A stretch of DNA of 60,467 nt from Streptomyces sp. NRRL WC-3618 (GCF_001280005.1 NZ_LGDW01000360.1:1-60467); one strand, 5' to 3'. Positions 26,694 through 36,975 are shown, numbered from the stretch's first letter. A program made the numbers and translations. Notes: generated by a model from the letters alone, not told the origin.

Positions 26694-27116
26694 TCATGTG
26701 CGGGGCCAGATCACCATGGCAATTTCCGCGAGCGCCTCCAGTTCCTCCCGGCTCGCGCCGTCGCGCGCCTGTTGCGACATTCCCTGGAGGATCGCTCCCG
26801 CATACCGGGCGAGCGCGCCCGCGTCGGCTCCGGCGGGCAGCTCCCCCGCCGCGACATCCGCTTCTATACGGCTCTGGAAGGCGGCGATGTTCGCGTTGCG
26901 CCGCTCACGCAGGGACGCCTCGACCTCGGGGGTCGTGCAGTTGGTGGCCGCGTGGATGACGAGGCAGCCATGCGGGTGACCCGGGTCCGTGTACTCGGCG
27001 GCGGCCTCGTGGAACATCCTCCCGATGGCCGCCCGGGCGGTGGGTTCCTCGGCGAGGGCGCGATCGCCGAAGGCCCCGTGCTTCACCGTGTACACCTGCA
27101 CGACCTCGGCGAAGAG
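26694..27116 (-). pseudogene. TetR-family regulator, 3' remnant
   Basis: About 140 codons of a TetR/AcrR regulator remain: the end of the DNA-binding domain (SLFAEVVQVYTVKHGAFGDR) and the complete ligand domain (GHPHGCLVIHAATNCTTPEVEASL, YAGAILQGMSQQARDGASREEL). The helix-turn-helix part is missing. Upstream in the same frame the sequence is the antisense of an SDR gene, so a deletion has joined the two. No start signal is visible. Confidence 0.88.
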
Positions 27117-27571
27117 GGACTGGCGCCGATCGAGGCGATCGACGAGGAGGAGTACGACAGGGTCTTCGCGGTGAACGTGAAGGCGCCGTACTTCATCGCC
27201 AGGCACGGCATCGACCGGCTGCGGGACGACGGGCGGATCATCAACATCTCGTCGGGCCTCGCCCGCAGCGCGGCGATGCCGGACCTCACGGCGTACTCCA
27301 TGACCAAGGGCGCGCTGGACGTCCTCAGCCGGGACCTGTCCAAGCTGCTGGGCGCCAGGGGCATCACGGTGAACTCGGTCGCTCCGGGAATCATCGACAC
27401 GGACGGGACGTCCGAGATGCTGCGGGCGGGCGAGGAGGCAGCGGCGATATCGGCGCTGGGACGAGTGGGGGTAGCGGCGGATGTGCGGACGTGGTCGCCT
27501 TTCTCGCGTCGGACAACGGGCGGTGGATGACCGGGAGCTGGGTGGATGCCACAGGAGGTTCGCTGACATAG
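27117..27571 (+). pseudogene. Short-chain dehydrogenase/reductase, 5'-truncated and frameshifted
   Basis: The C-terminal two-thirds of an SDR enzyme survive: LAPIEAIDEEEYDRVFAVNVKAPYFIARHG, IINISSGLARS, catalytic YSMTKGALDVLSRDL and VNSVAPGIIDTD. The Rossmann GxxxGxG half and start codon are gone. One base is missing between 27485 and 27486; restoring it gives the normal ending ADVVAFLASDNGRWMTGSW and stop TAG at 27569-27571. It therefore has two independent lesions and is inactive. Confidence 0.88.
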
Positions 27572-27622
27572 GGGGTTTCGGGATGCGGCGCACCTGGGCC
27601 GCCGCATCCCGTTCTGTTAGAT

Positions 27623-27634
27623 TGGTCTAAACCA
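27623..27634. promoter_or_regulatory. dre operator of nagB
   Basis: TGGTCTAAACCA matches the DasR operator core at 11 of 12 positions and lies 120 bases before the nagB start. nagB is a known DasR target in S. coelicolor. Confidence 0.85.
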
Positions 27635-27753
27635 CACGTCCCTCATAGCCCCTCCAGGTCTCAGTCGAGCGCTCGCTCTCCTCGAGTACGTACGTCGGCC
27701 CTCGATGTGTCTCGCGTTCTCCTGAGTTCTCTCTCCAGATCGGCAGGCCCAGC

Positions 27754-28539
27754 GTGGAAGTTGTCATCGTTCCGGACGCCAAGGCGGGTGGCGAACTCAT
27801 CGCCGGGGCCATGGCACAGCTGCTCCGGCGCAAGCCGACCGCCCTGCTCGGCGTGGCCACCGGCTCGACCCCGCTGCCCGTCTACCAGGCGCTCGCGGCC
27901 CAGGTGGGTTCCGGTGCCGTGGACGTGTCCCGGGCACGCATAGCCCAGCTCGACGAGTACGTGGGGCTGCCGGCCGAGCATCCGGAGTCGTACCGTTCCG
28001 TGCTGCGGCGCGAGGTGCTGGAGCCGCTCGGGATCGGCATGGACGCCTTCATGGGGCCCGACGGGACCGCCGAGGACGTGCTGGGTGCGTGCGAGGCGTA
28101 CGACAGGGCGCTGACCGAGGCCGGCGGGGTCGACCTCCAGTTGCTGGGGATCGGCACCGACGGGCACATCGGCTTCAACGAGCCGTGTTCGTCGCTCGCC
28201 TCGCGGACCCGGATCAAGACGCTGACCGAGCAGACCCGGGTCGACAACGCGCGGTTCTTCGACGGGGACATATCGCAGGTGCCGCACCACGTGATCACGC
28301 AGGGTATCGGCACGATTCTCGAGGCCCGGCATCTGGTGCTGCTCGCTACGGGCGAGGGCAAGGCGGACGCGGTGGCGGCGACCGTGGAGGGGCCGGTTGC
28401 CGCGGTGTGTCCCGCGTCGGCGCTGCAGTTTCATCCGCATGCGACGGTGGTCGTCGACGAGGGGGCGGCTTCCAAGCTGAAGCTTGCGGAATACTTCCGG
28501 TACACCTTTGTCAACAAGCCTGAGTGGCAGGGGATTTAA
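27754..28539 (+). CDS. nagB: Glucosamine-6-phosphate deaminase
   Basis: Converts glucosamine-6-phosphate to fructose-6-phosphate and ammonia, the last step of N-acetylglucosamine catabolism. The 261-residue protein shows the phosphosugar loop LGVATGSTPLPVYQAL, IAQLDEYVGLP, and the signature LLGIGTDGHIGFNEPCSSL. GTG 27754 begins VEVVIVPDAKAGGEL. It lies among das genes and has its own dre; glucosamine-6-phosphate is also the DasR effector, so the enzyme can tune the regulator. A terminator follows about 165 bases downstream. Confidence 0.97.
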   Translation: MEVVIVPDAKAGGELIAGAMAQLLRRKPTALLGVATGSTPLPVYQALAAQVGSGAVDVSRARIAQLDEYVGLPAEHPESYRSVLRREVLEPLGIGMDAFMGPDGTAEDVLGACEAYDRALTEAGGVDLQLLGIGTDGHIGFNEPCSSLASRTRIKTLTEQTRVDNARFFDGDISQVPHHVITQGIGTILEARHLVLLATGEGKADAVAATVEGPVAAVCPASALQFHPHATVVVDEGAASKLKLAEYFRYTFVNKPEWQGI

Positions 28540-28702
28540 GGGATCTGCGCGTCTGCGCGCTGCTTTTCCCGGTTCCGTTTCCGGCTTCTGTTCCCGGGTG
28601 GGGTGTGGCGCGGGGTGCGGGTCCCGCTGTGGCTGGTCGCGGCCTGCGGCGAAGCCGCGTTTCAGACACAGGCCCGCGCCCCCGCCCCTGCGCCCCCGCC
28701 AA

Positions 28703-28738
28703 AAGGCGCCGGTCCCCCCTCAGGGGATCCGGCGCCTT
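28703..28738. terminator. Two-tier terminator between nagB and dasD
   Basis: Outer stem AAGGCGCCGG/CCGGCGCCTT with inner stem TCCCC/GGGGA, between the convergent nagB and dasD genes. A/T residues flank both sides. Confidence 0.85.
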
Positions 28739-28753
28739 CGGTAGCCGTACGGG

Positions 28754-30247
28754 TCACTCCCCCGCGATGAACTCCGCCGCCGCCTGGCCGCAGACTCGGG
28801 CCGCTCCGTGGGTTGCCAGGTGGAGGGCGCCCCGGCGCGGGGCTTGGGGGACGCCCATCTCGACGACGATCGTGTCGGGGCGGGCGGTGAGGAGGACGTC
28901 GAGGGCCGCCGACATCCAGGGATGGCGGTGTTCGTCCCGGACCACGGCCACGACGCGGTTCGGGCCCGCCTCGGTCAGGGCCGCCTCGCCCGCCGCGTCG
29001 CCGGTGAAGGTGCCGGTGCGGGTGCCGGGGAGGAGGCGTACCAGCTCGGCTGCCACGCCCCAGGGGGTCTCGTCGCCGACGGCGAAGTTCGCCACGGGGG
29101 TGAAGGCAGCCACGTACGGGGGTTCCCGGAGGGGTTCGCAGGGACCGGAGTGCGTTGCCTCCAGGGCTCGGCGGGCCGCCGCGAGGCCCACGTCCGAGGG
29201 TGGCGTACGGGAGGTTCGCGGTGCCGATGCCGTCCAGTGGGCCAGCGTGCGGACGCGTTCCGCCGCGTCCGCCAGACGGTCTTCGGGGAGTTCACCGGAG
29301 CGGACGGCGTCGATCAGGGCGTCGCGCAGACGGCGTACCGTCTCGTCGTCCGCGAGGCCGCCGCCCACGCAGATGGCGTCGGCGCCGGCGGCGATGGCGA
29401 GGACGCTGCCGCGTTCGATGCCGTAGGTGCCCGCGATGGCCCGCATCTCCATGCCGTCGGTGACGATCAGGCCGGTGTAGCCGAGTTCGCCGCGCAGGAG
29501 GTCGGTGAGGACGGGGTGGGAGAGGGTGGCCGGGCGGTCGGGGTCCAGGGACGGGATCAGGATGTGGGCGCTCATCACCGCCCTGGTGCCGGCGGCGACC
29601 GCCGCGCGGAAGGGGGACAGCTCGCGGTCGAGGACGACGGGGCGGCTCGCGTCGATACGGGGAAGGGCGTGGTGGGAGTCAACCGAGGTGTCGCCGTGAC
29701 CGGGGAAGTGCTTGGTGCAGGCGGCGACGCCCGCGCTCTGGAGCCCGGTGACGTAGGCGGCGGTGTGGCGGGCGACCAGCTCCGGGTCGGCGCCGAAGGA
29801 GCGGACGCCGATGACGGGGTTGGCGGGGTTGGAGTTGACGTCCGCCGACGGAGCCCAGTCGAGGTTGACCCCGCAGGCACGGAGGCGGTGGCCGAGTTCG
29901 TGGGCCACGTCCCGCGTCAGCCGAACGTCGTCGATCGCGCCCAGGGCGTGGTTGCCGGGGAAGGAGGAGCCGGTGCGGACCTCCAGACGGGTGACGTCGC
30001 CGCCCTCCTCGTCGATCGCGACCAGGACGTCGTCGCGTTCGGCACGCAACTGGGTAGTGAGGGCGGCCAGTTGGTCGGGGGAGGTGATGTTGCGGCCGAA
30101 CAGGCCCACGGAGGCGAGGCCCTCGGAGAGGCGGCGCAGCAGCCAGTCGGGGGCGGTGGTGCCGGTGAAGCCGGGCTGGAGGACGGTGAGCGCGTCGCGG
30201 GTCAGAGGGTCGGCGCGGCGGGCGAATGTCGTCATCGGGTGGGTCAT
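28754..30247 (-). CDS. dasD: Glycoside hydrolase family 3 beta-N-acetylglucosaminidase
   Basis: Intracellular GH3 enzyme of 497 residues that would split chitobiose imported by DasABC into N-acetylglucosamine. The NagZ-type motif TKHFPGHGDTSVDSHHALPRID with His/Asp acid-base dyad and the nucleophile region LIVTDGMEMRAIAG are present; VAIDEEGGDVTRL is the N-terminal signature. The last 130 residues form an extra domain. ATG 30247 overlaps dasC by four bases; ATG 30235 is an alternative. There is no signal peptide. Name follows the S. coelicolor locus. Confidence 0.92.
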   Translation of the reverse strand: MTHPMTTFARRADPLTRDALTVLQPGFTGTTAPDWLLRRLSEGLASVGLFGRNITSPDQLAALTTQLRAERDDVLVAIDEEGGDVTRLEVRTGSSFPGNHALGAIDDVRLTRDVAHELGHRLRACGVNLDWAPSADVNSNPANPVIGVRSFGADPELVARHTAAYVTGLQSAGVAACTKHFPGHGDTSVDSHHALPRIDASRPVVLDRELSPFRAAVAAGTRAVMSAHILIPSLDPDRPATLSHPVLTDLLRGELGYTGLIVTDGMEMRAIAGTYGIERGSVLAIAAGADAICVGGGLADDETVRRLRDALIDAVRSGELPEDRLADAAERVRTLAHWTASAPRTSRTPPSDVGLAAARRALEATHSGPCEPLREPPYVAAFTPVANFAVGDETPWGVAAELVRLLPGTRTGTFTGDAAGEAALTEAGPNRVVAVVRDEHRHPWMSAALDVLLTARPDTIVVEMGVPQAPRRGALHLATHGAARVCGQAAAEFIAGE

Positions 30248-31095
30248 CCCTTCACGGCGCCCGCGGTCAGGCCCGCGGCCATCTTGCGCTGGACGAGGAG
30301 GAAGAGGACGACGATCGGCACGGCCATCATGGTGGAGCCGGCCATCATCGGGGCGTACTCGGTGCCGTGCTTGGTGGTGAAGTTGCCGAGCCAGACGGTG
30401 GCGGTCTGGTTCTTCTGGCTCATCAGCATCAGGGCGTAGAGGTACTCGTTCCAGGCCTGGATGAAGCCGTAGACCGAGGTGGCGACCAGGCCGGGGGCCA
30501 GGAGGGGGAAGACCACGCGCAGGAAGGCGGTGGTGCGGGAGCAGCCGTCGACCATCGCGGCCTCCTCCAGTTCCTTCGGGATGTTGACGATGAAGCCGCG
30601 CAGGGTCCACACCGTGAACGGAAGGATGAAGGTGAGGTAGGTGATGATCAGGCCGGTCAGCCGGTCGTACTGGCCGAGGTCGTTGAGGAGCAGGAACACG
30701 GGGATGATCATCGCGACCAGCGGGACCATCTGCACGGCCAAAATGCCGACGATGACGATCTTCCGGCCGCGGAAGGCGAACCTCGAGATGGCGAGGGCCG
30801 CCAGCATGCCCACCACGATGCCGATCACGACCACCGTCAGGGACACGATGAGGCTGCGGCCGACCGGGCCCCAGAAGTCGGCGATGTTCAGCGCGCGGCG
30901 GAAGTTGGCGAGGGTGAAGCCCGTCGGCAGCAGGCTCGGGTCGGGGTCGATCGCGTCCTTGGCCGGTTTGAAGGCCGTGTTCAGCATCCAGTAGACGGGG
31001 AAGCCGGCCGTCAGGAAGACGAGCAGGCCGAGGAGGTTCCAGCCGAGTGTGGGCTTCCGGGGACCGGAGACAGTGGCAGTGCTCATGCTGGTCAT
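30244..31095 (-). CDS. dasC: Chitobiose/N-acetylglucosamine ABC transporter permease DasC
   Basis: Second permease of the DasABC importer, 283 residues, MalG type: six hydrophobic segments and the EAA loop ELEEAAMVDGCSRTTAFLRVVFPLLAPGL. ATG 31095 lies four to five bases after GGAGAGG and overlaps the dasB stop (ATGA). No ATPase gene is in the cluster; in Streptomyces the shared ATPase MsiK, encoded elsewhere, serves this system. Confidence 0.96.
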   Translation of the reverse strand: MTSMSTATVSGPRKPTLGWNLLGLLVFLTAGFPVYWMLNTAFKPAKDAIDPDPSLLPTGFTLANFRRALNIADFWGPVGRSLIVSLTVVVIGIVVGMLAALAISRFAFRGRKIVIVGILAVQMVPLVAMIIPVFLLLNDLGQYDRLTGLIITYLTFILPFTVWTLRGFIVNIPKELEEAAMVDGCSRTTAFLRVVFPLLAPGLVATSVYGFIQAWNEYLYALMLMSQKNQTATVWLGNFTTKHGTEYAPMMAGSTMMAVPIVVLFLLVQRKMAAGLTAGAVKG

Positions 31096-32090
31096 TCGAC
31101 CTCTCCGATCTTCAGCATCTGGCGCATGTAGACGGCGACGACTCCGAGCAGCAGCACCACGGTGAGCAGGGCGATCGCCGAGCCCTGGGCGTAGTCGTTG
31201 ACGGCGAAGGCGCGGTCGTAGGAGTAGGTGGTCAGGAGCTGGAACTCGGCCTCCGGGTGGCCGTTCCGCATGACGAACACCTGGGGGAACACGCCCATGT
31301 CCCAGATGACCGACAGGGTCGTGAGCATCACGATGATCGGCTTGAGGATGGGGAGGGTGACGTAACGGAAGACGCCCCAGGCGCCCGCGCCGTCGAGCCG
31401 GGCTGCCTCCTCCAGTTCCTTCGGGACCTGGGTCAGTCCCGCGCCGAGCGTGATGACCACGAACGGCACCGCGCCCCAGACGACGAGCAGCATGATGACC
31501 GCGAGGCCTTGTGGGCCGCTCGCGAACCAGTTGTGGCCGATCAGGTCGACGCCGGGCAGCCTGCTCAGCAGCGCGTTGACGATCCCGTAGTCGGAGTCGA
31601 ACAGCCACTTGAAGACGGTGGTCGCGACGATGATCGGCATGCCCCAGCTGGCCACCAGGACGATGTTGATGAGCGTCTTCATCCAGCCGCTGACCCGCTG
31701 GAGCAGCAGCGCGATCAGCATGCCGCCGACCATCGTGAGGACCACAGAGCCGACGGCGAAGACGATGGTGCGGACGACGACGTCCCAGAACTCGCTGTCG
31801 CCGAGCACCTTGCCGAAGTTGTCGAAGCCCACGGACTCGGCGGGCTGGAAGCCCCACAGCTGGGACTGCCCGAACTTCTGGAAGGACAGGGTGACAAGGC
31901 GTACGAGGGGATAACCGAGGACCAGCGCGAGGATCAGCAGACAGGGGGCGAGCAGGGCCCACGGGATCGCGGCGGTGGCCTTCGAGGTCCGCCTTCCGGG
32001 GGTCGCGTCCGGGCCGGGCGGCGGTGACGGCGGTGTGTGCCGTGTCGCCGGCGGCAGCTTGGCAGGTGTGGTCGTATCAGCGGCACTCAT
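31092..32090 (-). CDS. dasB: Chitobiose/N-acetylglucosamine ABC transporter permease DasB
   Basis: First permease of DasABC, 332 residues, MalF type. A Pro/Thr-rich cytoplasmic N-terminus of about 40 residues precedes six transmembrane segments; the coupling loop is ELEEAARLDGAGAWGVFRYVTLPILKPI. It lies about 110 bases downstream of dasA, separated by a stable hairpin that probably lowers permease expression relative to the binding protein. Confidence 0.96.
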   Translation of the reverse strand: MSAADTTTPAKLPPATRHTPPSPPPGPDATPGRRTSKATAAIPWALLAPCLLILALVLGYPLVRLVTLSFQKFGQSQLWGFQPAESVGFDNFGKVLGDSEFWDVVVRTIVFAVGSVVLTMVGGMLIALLLQRVSGWMKTLINIVLVASWGMPIIVATTVFKWLFDSDYGIVNALLSRLPGVDLIGHNWFASGPQGLAVIMLLVVWGAVPFVVITLGAGLTQVPKELEEAARLDGAGAWGVFRYVTLPILKPIIVMLTTLSVIWDMGVFPQVFVMRNGHPEAEFQLLTTYSYDRAFAVNDYAQGSAIALLTVVLLLGVVAVYMRQMLKIGEVE

Positions 32091-32163
32091 CCGCGCGCTC
32101 CTCAGCGGTCCCTCAGGTCGTACGGTCGTGGCGGTCGTTGCGGTCGTCCAGGTCCTGCGGCGA

Positions 32164-32192
32164 GCGGGGCCCTCCCCGTGACAGGGCCCCGC
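32164..32192 (-). terminator. Intra-operon hairpin between dasA and dasB
   Basis: Stem GCGGGGCCCT/AGGGCCCCGC (10 bp) with 9-base loop starts ten bases after the dasA stop. There is no long T-run, so partial termination or mRNA 3'-end protection is likely. Confidence 0.75.
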
Positions 32193-32201
32193 CTCGGCGC
32201 G

Positions 32202-33485
32202 CTACTTGACGTTGATGACCTTGTCGATCGCCGCGTCCGCTTCCTTCGCGGCGGCCTCGACCGTCTCCTTGCCGGTGCCGATGTTCTGCAGCATCGTCTG
32301 CAGGATCTGGGCCTTCTCGACCTGGCCCCAGCCCGGTGCCATCGGCACGAACCAGTTGGACTCGGCCGCCGTGGCCGGGACCGCCGTCGCCGGGTCGTTC
32401 TTCAGGGTGGCGAGGTCGGTCTTGTTGTTGGGCAGGTTGCCCTTGGCCATCAGGCCCTTCTGGCCGCTCGCACCGGTGAAGGCGTTGATCCACTCGGCGG
32501 CGACCGTCTGCGCCTTCGACTTCACCGGGACGGCGAGGTCGGAGCCGCCCAGGAACACCGGCATGTTCTTGCCGGAGGGGCCGGGCATCACGAAGTTCTC
32601 GAGGTTGCCCTTGAGCTTGCCGGTCTTGTCGTTCTCCGGTGTCTCGGCGCTCGCGCCCTCCCAGGCGGCGCCGAAGATCATGCTGGTCTTGCCCTGGCCG
32701 TAGACGATGTAACGGTCGGACTCGTCCTTGGTCTTGTCGCCGTGCATGTAGGTGTCGACGACGTTCTTGAACTCGGTGAGGCCCTTGACGGACTCCGGGG
32801 AGGAGAGGCCCGCCTTCCACTGGCCGTCCGACTCCTCGGCGATCGAGCCGCCGGCGTCGTAGACGAAGGACATGGCGGCGTACCAGTCGCGGGTGGGCTG
32901 GTACCAGGCGTTGTACTTGTCGCCCTCCTTCTTCTGGATCTTGTCCAGGTCGGAGGTGAGTTCGGCGTAGGTCTTCGGTACGGACTTGACGCCGACCGAA
33001 GCCGCCACGTCCTTGCGCCAGTTGGCGACGCGTCCACCGGCGTAGTACGGGACGCCGTACGTCTTGCCGTCGTAGGTGACGGAGGCCTTGAGGCCGTCCA
33101 GCCAGGCGGCCGAGTTCTCGAACTTCGCCGGGTCGACGGGGGCGAAGGCACCCTTGACCATGTAGCCGAGCATCTCGGTGTTGCCCATCTCGACCACGTC
33201 GGGGGCCTTGTCGGTGGCCAGGACGGCGTCGAGCTTGGCGTTCTTGTCGGGCCAGCCGTAGTACTCGTGGTTGATCTTGATGCCGGGGTGCGCCTTCGTC
33301 AGGGTGGCGTCGGCGGCCTTCACCAGCTCGGGCCAGTTGTTCTGCGCGTCCACGGTCAACCAGACCGTCAGTTCCTTGGCGTCTGCCCCGGTGTTGTCCG
33401 AGCTGCCGCCGTCACTGTCCCCGCATGCCGCGATGGAGACCATCATGCCCGCGATACCGATCGCGACTATCAGCTTGCGCTTCAC
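32202..33485 (-). CDS. dasA: Chitobiose/N-acetylglucosamine-binding lipoprotein DasA
   Basis: Extracellular sugar-binding lipoprotein of 427 residues. Signal peptide with lipobox MMVSIAACGDSDGG (Cys about residue 21), then ELTVWLTVDAQNNWPELVKAAD typical of SBP_bac_1. The GTG start 33485 follows GAGGAGGG. Two dre-like sites lie within 65 bases upstream. In S. coelicolor DasA binds chitobiose and affects sporulation; the same role is inferred here. Confidence 0.96.
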   Translation of the reverse strand: MKRKLIVAIGIAGMMVSIAACGDSDGGSSDNTGADAKELTVWLTVDAQNNWPELVKAADATLTKAHPGIKINHEYYGWPDKNAKLDAVLATDKAPDVVEMGNTEMLGYMVKGAFAPVDPAKFENSAAWLDGLKASVTYDGKTYGVPYYAGGRVANWRKDVAASVGVKSVPKTYAELTSDLDKIQKKEGDKYNAWYQPTRDWYAAMSFVYDAGGSIAEESDGQWKAGLSSPESVKGLTEFKNVVDTYMHGDKTKDESDRYIVYGQGKTSMIFGAAWEGASAETPENDKTGKLKGNLENFVMPGPSGKNMPVFLGGSDLAVPVKSKAQTVAAEWINAFTGASGQKGLMAKGNLPNNKTDLATLKNDPATAVPATAAESNWFVPMAPGWGQVEKAQILQTMLQNIGTGKETVEAAAKEADAAIDKVINVK

Positions 33486-33512
33486 GCCACCCTCCTCAGG
33501 GACCTGGACCAA

Positions 33513-33524
33513 TGGTGTAGACCA
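33513..33524. promoter_or_regulatory. dre operator of dasA (proximal)
   Basis: TGGTGTAGACCA, one mismatch to TGGTCTAGACCA, 28 bases before the dasA start and within the likely promoter. DasR binding here would repress dasABC. Confidence 0.85.
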
Positions 33525-33536
33525 GTAGGCGGAGCT

Positions 33537-33548
33537 TGGCTCAGACCA
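33537..33548. promoter_or_regulatory. Degenerate second dre-like site of dasA
   Basis: TGGCTCAGACCA keeps both TGG and AGACCA ends but has three central mismatches. It is spaced 24 bases from the proximal site, so cooperative binding is possible. Confidence 0.5.
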
Positions 33549-34648
<1,100 letters not shown>

Positions 34649-34793
34649 CGCCTGTCGGGCTCCTGGGCGGCGACACAGAACCAACCCCCCTATCCGTCGC
34701 CGGGGACGGTTCCCTAAAACGGAGCCGTCCCGTAGATTTCCTGCGCATTGCACAAGTGATCACAGGTAATCGGTGAGGGGACGGAGCCATGAC

Positions 34794-35072
34794 ATGTCAG
34801 AAGCGCCTGAAGTGAGACAACCGGGGGCGGATCAACCGGTGGTGACTCCGATGCGTGTCGTCATCGGGCTCTGTCTCTTCGCACCGTTCGTCTCGATGCT
34901 GTGGGTGGGTTCGTACGCGAAGGTCGATCCGGCCTTCATCGGCATCCCGTTCTTCTACTGGTACCAGATGCTGTGGGTGGTCATATCCACCGCGCTGACG
35001 ATGACCGCGTACCAGCTCTGGCAGCGTGACCAGCGCGCCCGTGGCGCTTCGAAGGGTGGTGCGGACGCGTGA
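34794..35072 (+). CDS. DUF3311 small membrane protein
   Basis: A 92-residue protein with two hydrophobic helices (RVVIGLCLFAPFVSMLWVGSY; FFYWYQMLWVVISTALTMTAY). ATG 34794 has ACGGAG eight bases upstream. It overlaps the symporter gene by four bases (GTGA). DUF3311 proteins regularly precede SSS-family carriers and probably act as an accessory subunit; that role is inference. Confidence 0.9.
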   Translation: MSEAPEVRQPGADQPVVTPMRVVIGLCLFAPFVSMLWVGSYAKVDPAFIGIPFFYWYQMLWVVISTALTMTAYQLWQRDQRARGASKGGADA

Positions 35073-36697
35073 ACGACGGCGTGAACGGCGTGGCTCTCGC
35101 CGTCTTCATCATCCTCTTCCTCGCGGTCACGGTCATCGGCTTCATGGCCTCGCGCTGGCGCAAGGCCGAGAACGAGAACAGCCTCGACGAATGGGGCCTG
35201 GGCGGCCGGTCCTTCGGCACCTGGATCACCTGGTTCCTGCTCGGCGGCGACCTGTACACGGCGTACACCTTCGTGGCCGTACCGGCGGCGATCTACGCGG
35301 CGGGCGCGGCCGGATTCTTCGCGGTGCCCTACACGATCCTCATCTACCCGCTGATGTTCGTGTTCCTGCCACGTCTGTGGTCGGTCTCGCACAAGCACGG
35401 GTACGTCACCACCTCGGACTTCGTGCGCGGCCGGTTCGGCTCGAAGGGGCTGTCGCTGGCGGTCGCCGTCACCGGCATCCTGGCGACGATGCCGTACATC
35501 GCGCTCCAACTGGTGGGCATCCAGGCCGTTCTCGACGTGATGGGCGTCGGCGGCGGTGAGGACACCAACTGGTTCGTCAAGGACCTGCCGCTGCTGATCG
35601 CCTTCGGTGTGCTGGCCGCGTACACGTACTCGTCGGGGCTGCGGGCGCCAGCGCTGATCGCGTTCGTGAAGGACGCGCTGATCTACATCGTCATCGCGGT
35701 CGCGATCATCTACATCCCGATCAAGCTGGGCGGCTTCGACGAGATCTTCAAGACCGCGGGCGACGCCTTCTCCCAGACCAACCCGGCGACCGGCAAACCG
35801 CGTGGCGTGCTCGCTCCCGGCGAGGCCTCGCAGTGGACGTACGCCACGCTGGCGCTCGGGTCGGCGCTCGCGCTGTTCATGTACCCGCACAGCGTGACGG
35901 CCGTGCTGTCGAGCCGCAGCCGTGACGTGATCCGCCGCAACTCCACGATCCTGCCCCTGTACTCGCTGATGCTGGGTCTGCTCGGGCTGCTGGGCTTCAT
36001 GGCGATCGCGGCCGGAGTCAAGGTCACCAACGGCCAGTTGGCGATCCCGCAGCTCTTCGAGGACATGTTCCCCGCCTGGTTCGCGGGCGTGGCCTTCGCG
36101 GCGATCGGCATCGGGGCGCTCGTCCCGGCGGCCATCATGTCCATCGCGGCGGCGAACCTCTTCACCCGCAACATCTACAAGGACTTCCTCAAGCCCGACG
36201 CGACACCGGCGCAGGAGACGAATGTCTCCAAGCTGGTCTCGCTGCTGGTGAAGGTGGGGGCGCTGGTCTTCGTCCTGACCATGGACAAGACGGTCGCCAT
36301 CAACTTCCAGCTCCTGGGCGGCATCTGGATCCTGCAGACCTTCCCGGCCCTGGTCGGCGGCCTGTTCACCCGCTGGTTCCACCGCTGGGCCCTGCTGGCG
36401 GGCTGGGCGGTCGGCATGCTGTACGGCACGCTGGCGGCGTACGGGGTCGCGTCTCCGACGCAGAAGCACTTCGGTGGCAGCTCGAAGGAGATCCCGGGGA
36501 TCGGTGAGATCGGTTACATCGGCCTGACGGCGTTCGTCCTGAACCTCGTCGTCACGGTGGTCCTCACCTTCGTGCTGAAGGCGCTGAACGCCCCCGACGG
36601 CGTGGACGAGACGAAGCCCTCGGACTACACGGCGGACGCGGGGGATCCGGGCGTGGCGGTCGAACTGCCGCCTGCCACGGCGGCCGCCGCCCACTGA
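35069..36697 (+). CDS. mctP: Sodium:solute symporter, MctP-type monocarboxylate permease
   Basis: A 542-residue SSS-family transporter with about thirteen transmembrane segments. The family motif begins EWGLGGRSFGTWITWFLLGGDLYTAYTF and the core has GFMAIAAGVKV and IGIGALVPAAIMSIAAANLFTRNIY. The gene pair DUF3311-SSS matches proteins annotated as monocarboxylate uptake (lactate, pyruvate, acetate). Substrate is inferred. It ends at a strong hairpin. Confidence 0.9.
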   Translation: MNDGVNGVALAVFIILFLAVTVIGFMASRWRKAENENSLDEWGLGGRSFGTWITWFLLGGDLYTAYTFVAVPAAIYAAGAAGFFAVPYTILIYPLMFVFLPRLWSVSHKHGYVTTSDFVRGRFGSKGLSLAVAVTGILATMPYIALQLVGIQAVLDVMGVGGGEDTNWFVKDLPLLIAFGVLAAYTYSSGLRAPALIAFVKDALIYIVIAVAIIYIPIKLGGFDEIFKTAGDAFSQTNPATGKPRGVLAPGEASQWTYATLALGSALALFMYPHSVTAVLSSRSRDVIRRNSTILPLYSLMLGLLGLLGFMAIAAGVKVTNGQLAIPQLFEDMFPAWFAGVAFAAIGIGALVPAAIMSIAAANLFTRNIYKDFLKPDATPAQETNVSKLVSLLVKVGALVFVLTMDKTVAINFQLLGGIWILQTFPALVGGLFTRWFHRWALLAGWAVGMLYGTLAAYGVASPTQKHFGGSSKEIPGIGEIGYIGLTAFVLNLVVTVVLTFVLKALNAPDGVDETKPSDYTADAGDPGVAVELPPATAAAAH

Positions 36698-36702
36698 GGG
36701 CT

Positions 36703-36740
36703 CCGCCGGGTCCGCGGTTCTTCGTCCGCGGGCCCGGCGG
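36703..36740 (+). terminator. Terminator after mctP
   Basis: A 15-bp stem (CCGCCGGGTCCGCGG with CCGCGGGCCCGGCGG, one T-G wobble) and 8-base loop start five bases past the mctP stop. Confidence 0.85.
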
Positions 36741-36793
36741 GGGCTTGTCGCGCGGCTCCTCGCGCGCCTGAAGGGCGCTCAACTGACGCCACG

Positions 36794-36840
36794 ACACAAC
36801 ATGTGGGGGTGCCTTCGGTGCCCGACACAAGATGTATGCT
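36794..36840 (+). promoter_or_regulatory. Tandem NrdR-type boxes upstream of nrdA
   Basis: Two related 16-mers beginning ACACAA, at 36794-36809 (ACACAACATGTGGGGG) and 36825-36840 (ACACAAGATGTATGCT), are exactly 31 bases apart, about three helical turns. This is the arrangement expected for NrdR boxes (consensus ACACWATATATWGTGT); the right halves are poor. Confidence 0.7.
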
Positions 36841-36844
36841 CATG

Positions 36845-36975
36845 CTCGCTGTCGCCGCAGGGGAATCCGGTGCGAATCCGGAACTGTCCCGCAACGGTGT
36901 ACACGCGCTATTCGTGCCTGCGCACGACTGTGCGCGCGGCCAGTCCGAGGACCTGCCGACAGCGCGCCCGGCCAA
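36845..36975 (+). ncRNA. Cobalamin (adenosylcobalamin) riboswitch
   Basis: The conserved core is plain: GCTGTCG (36848), GGGAATCCGGTGCGAATCCG, ACTGTCCCGCAACGG, and the B12 box AGTCCGAGGACCTGCCGACA (36942-36961); GCTGTCG pairs with CGACAGC at 36957-36963. It lies in the nrdA leader. Class Ia nrd genes in Streptomyces are switched off by vitamin B12 because the B12-dependent class II enzyme then suffices. The downstream sequence to 37101 contains GC-rich hairpins suitable as expression platform. Confidence 0.95.
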
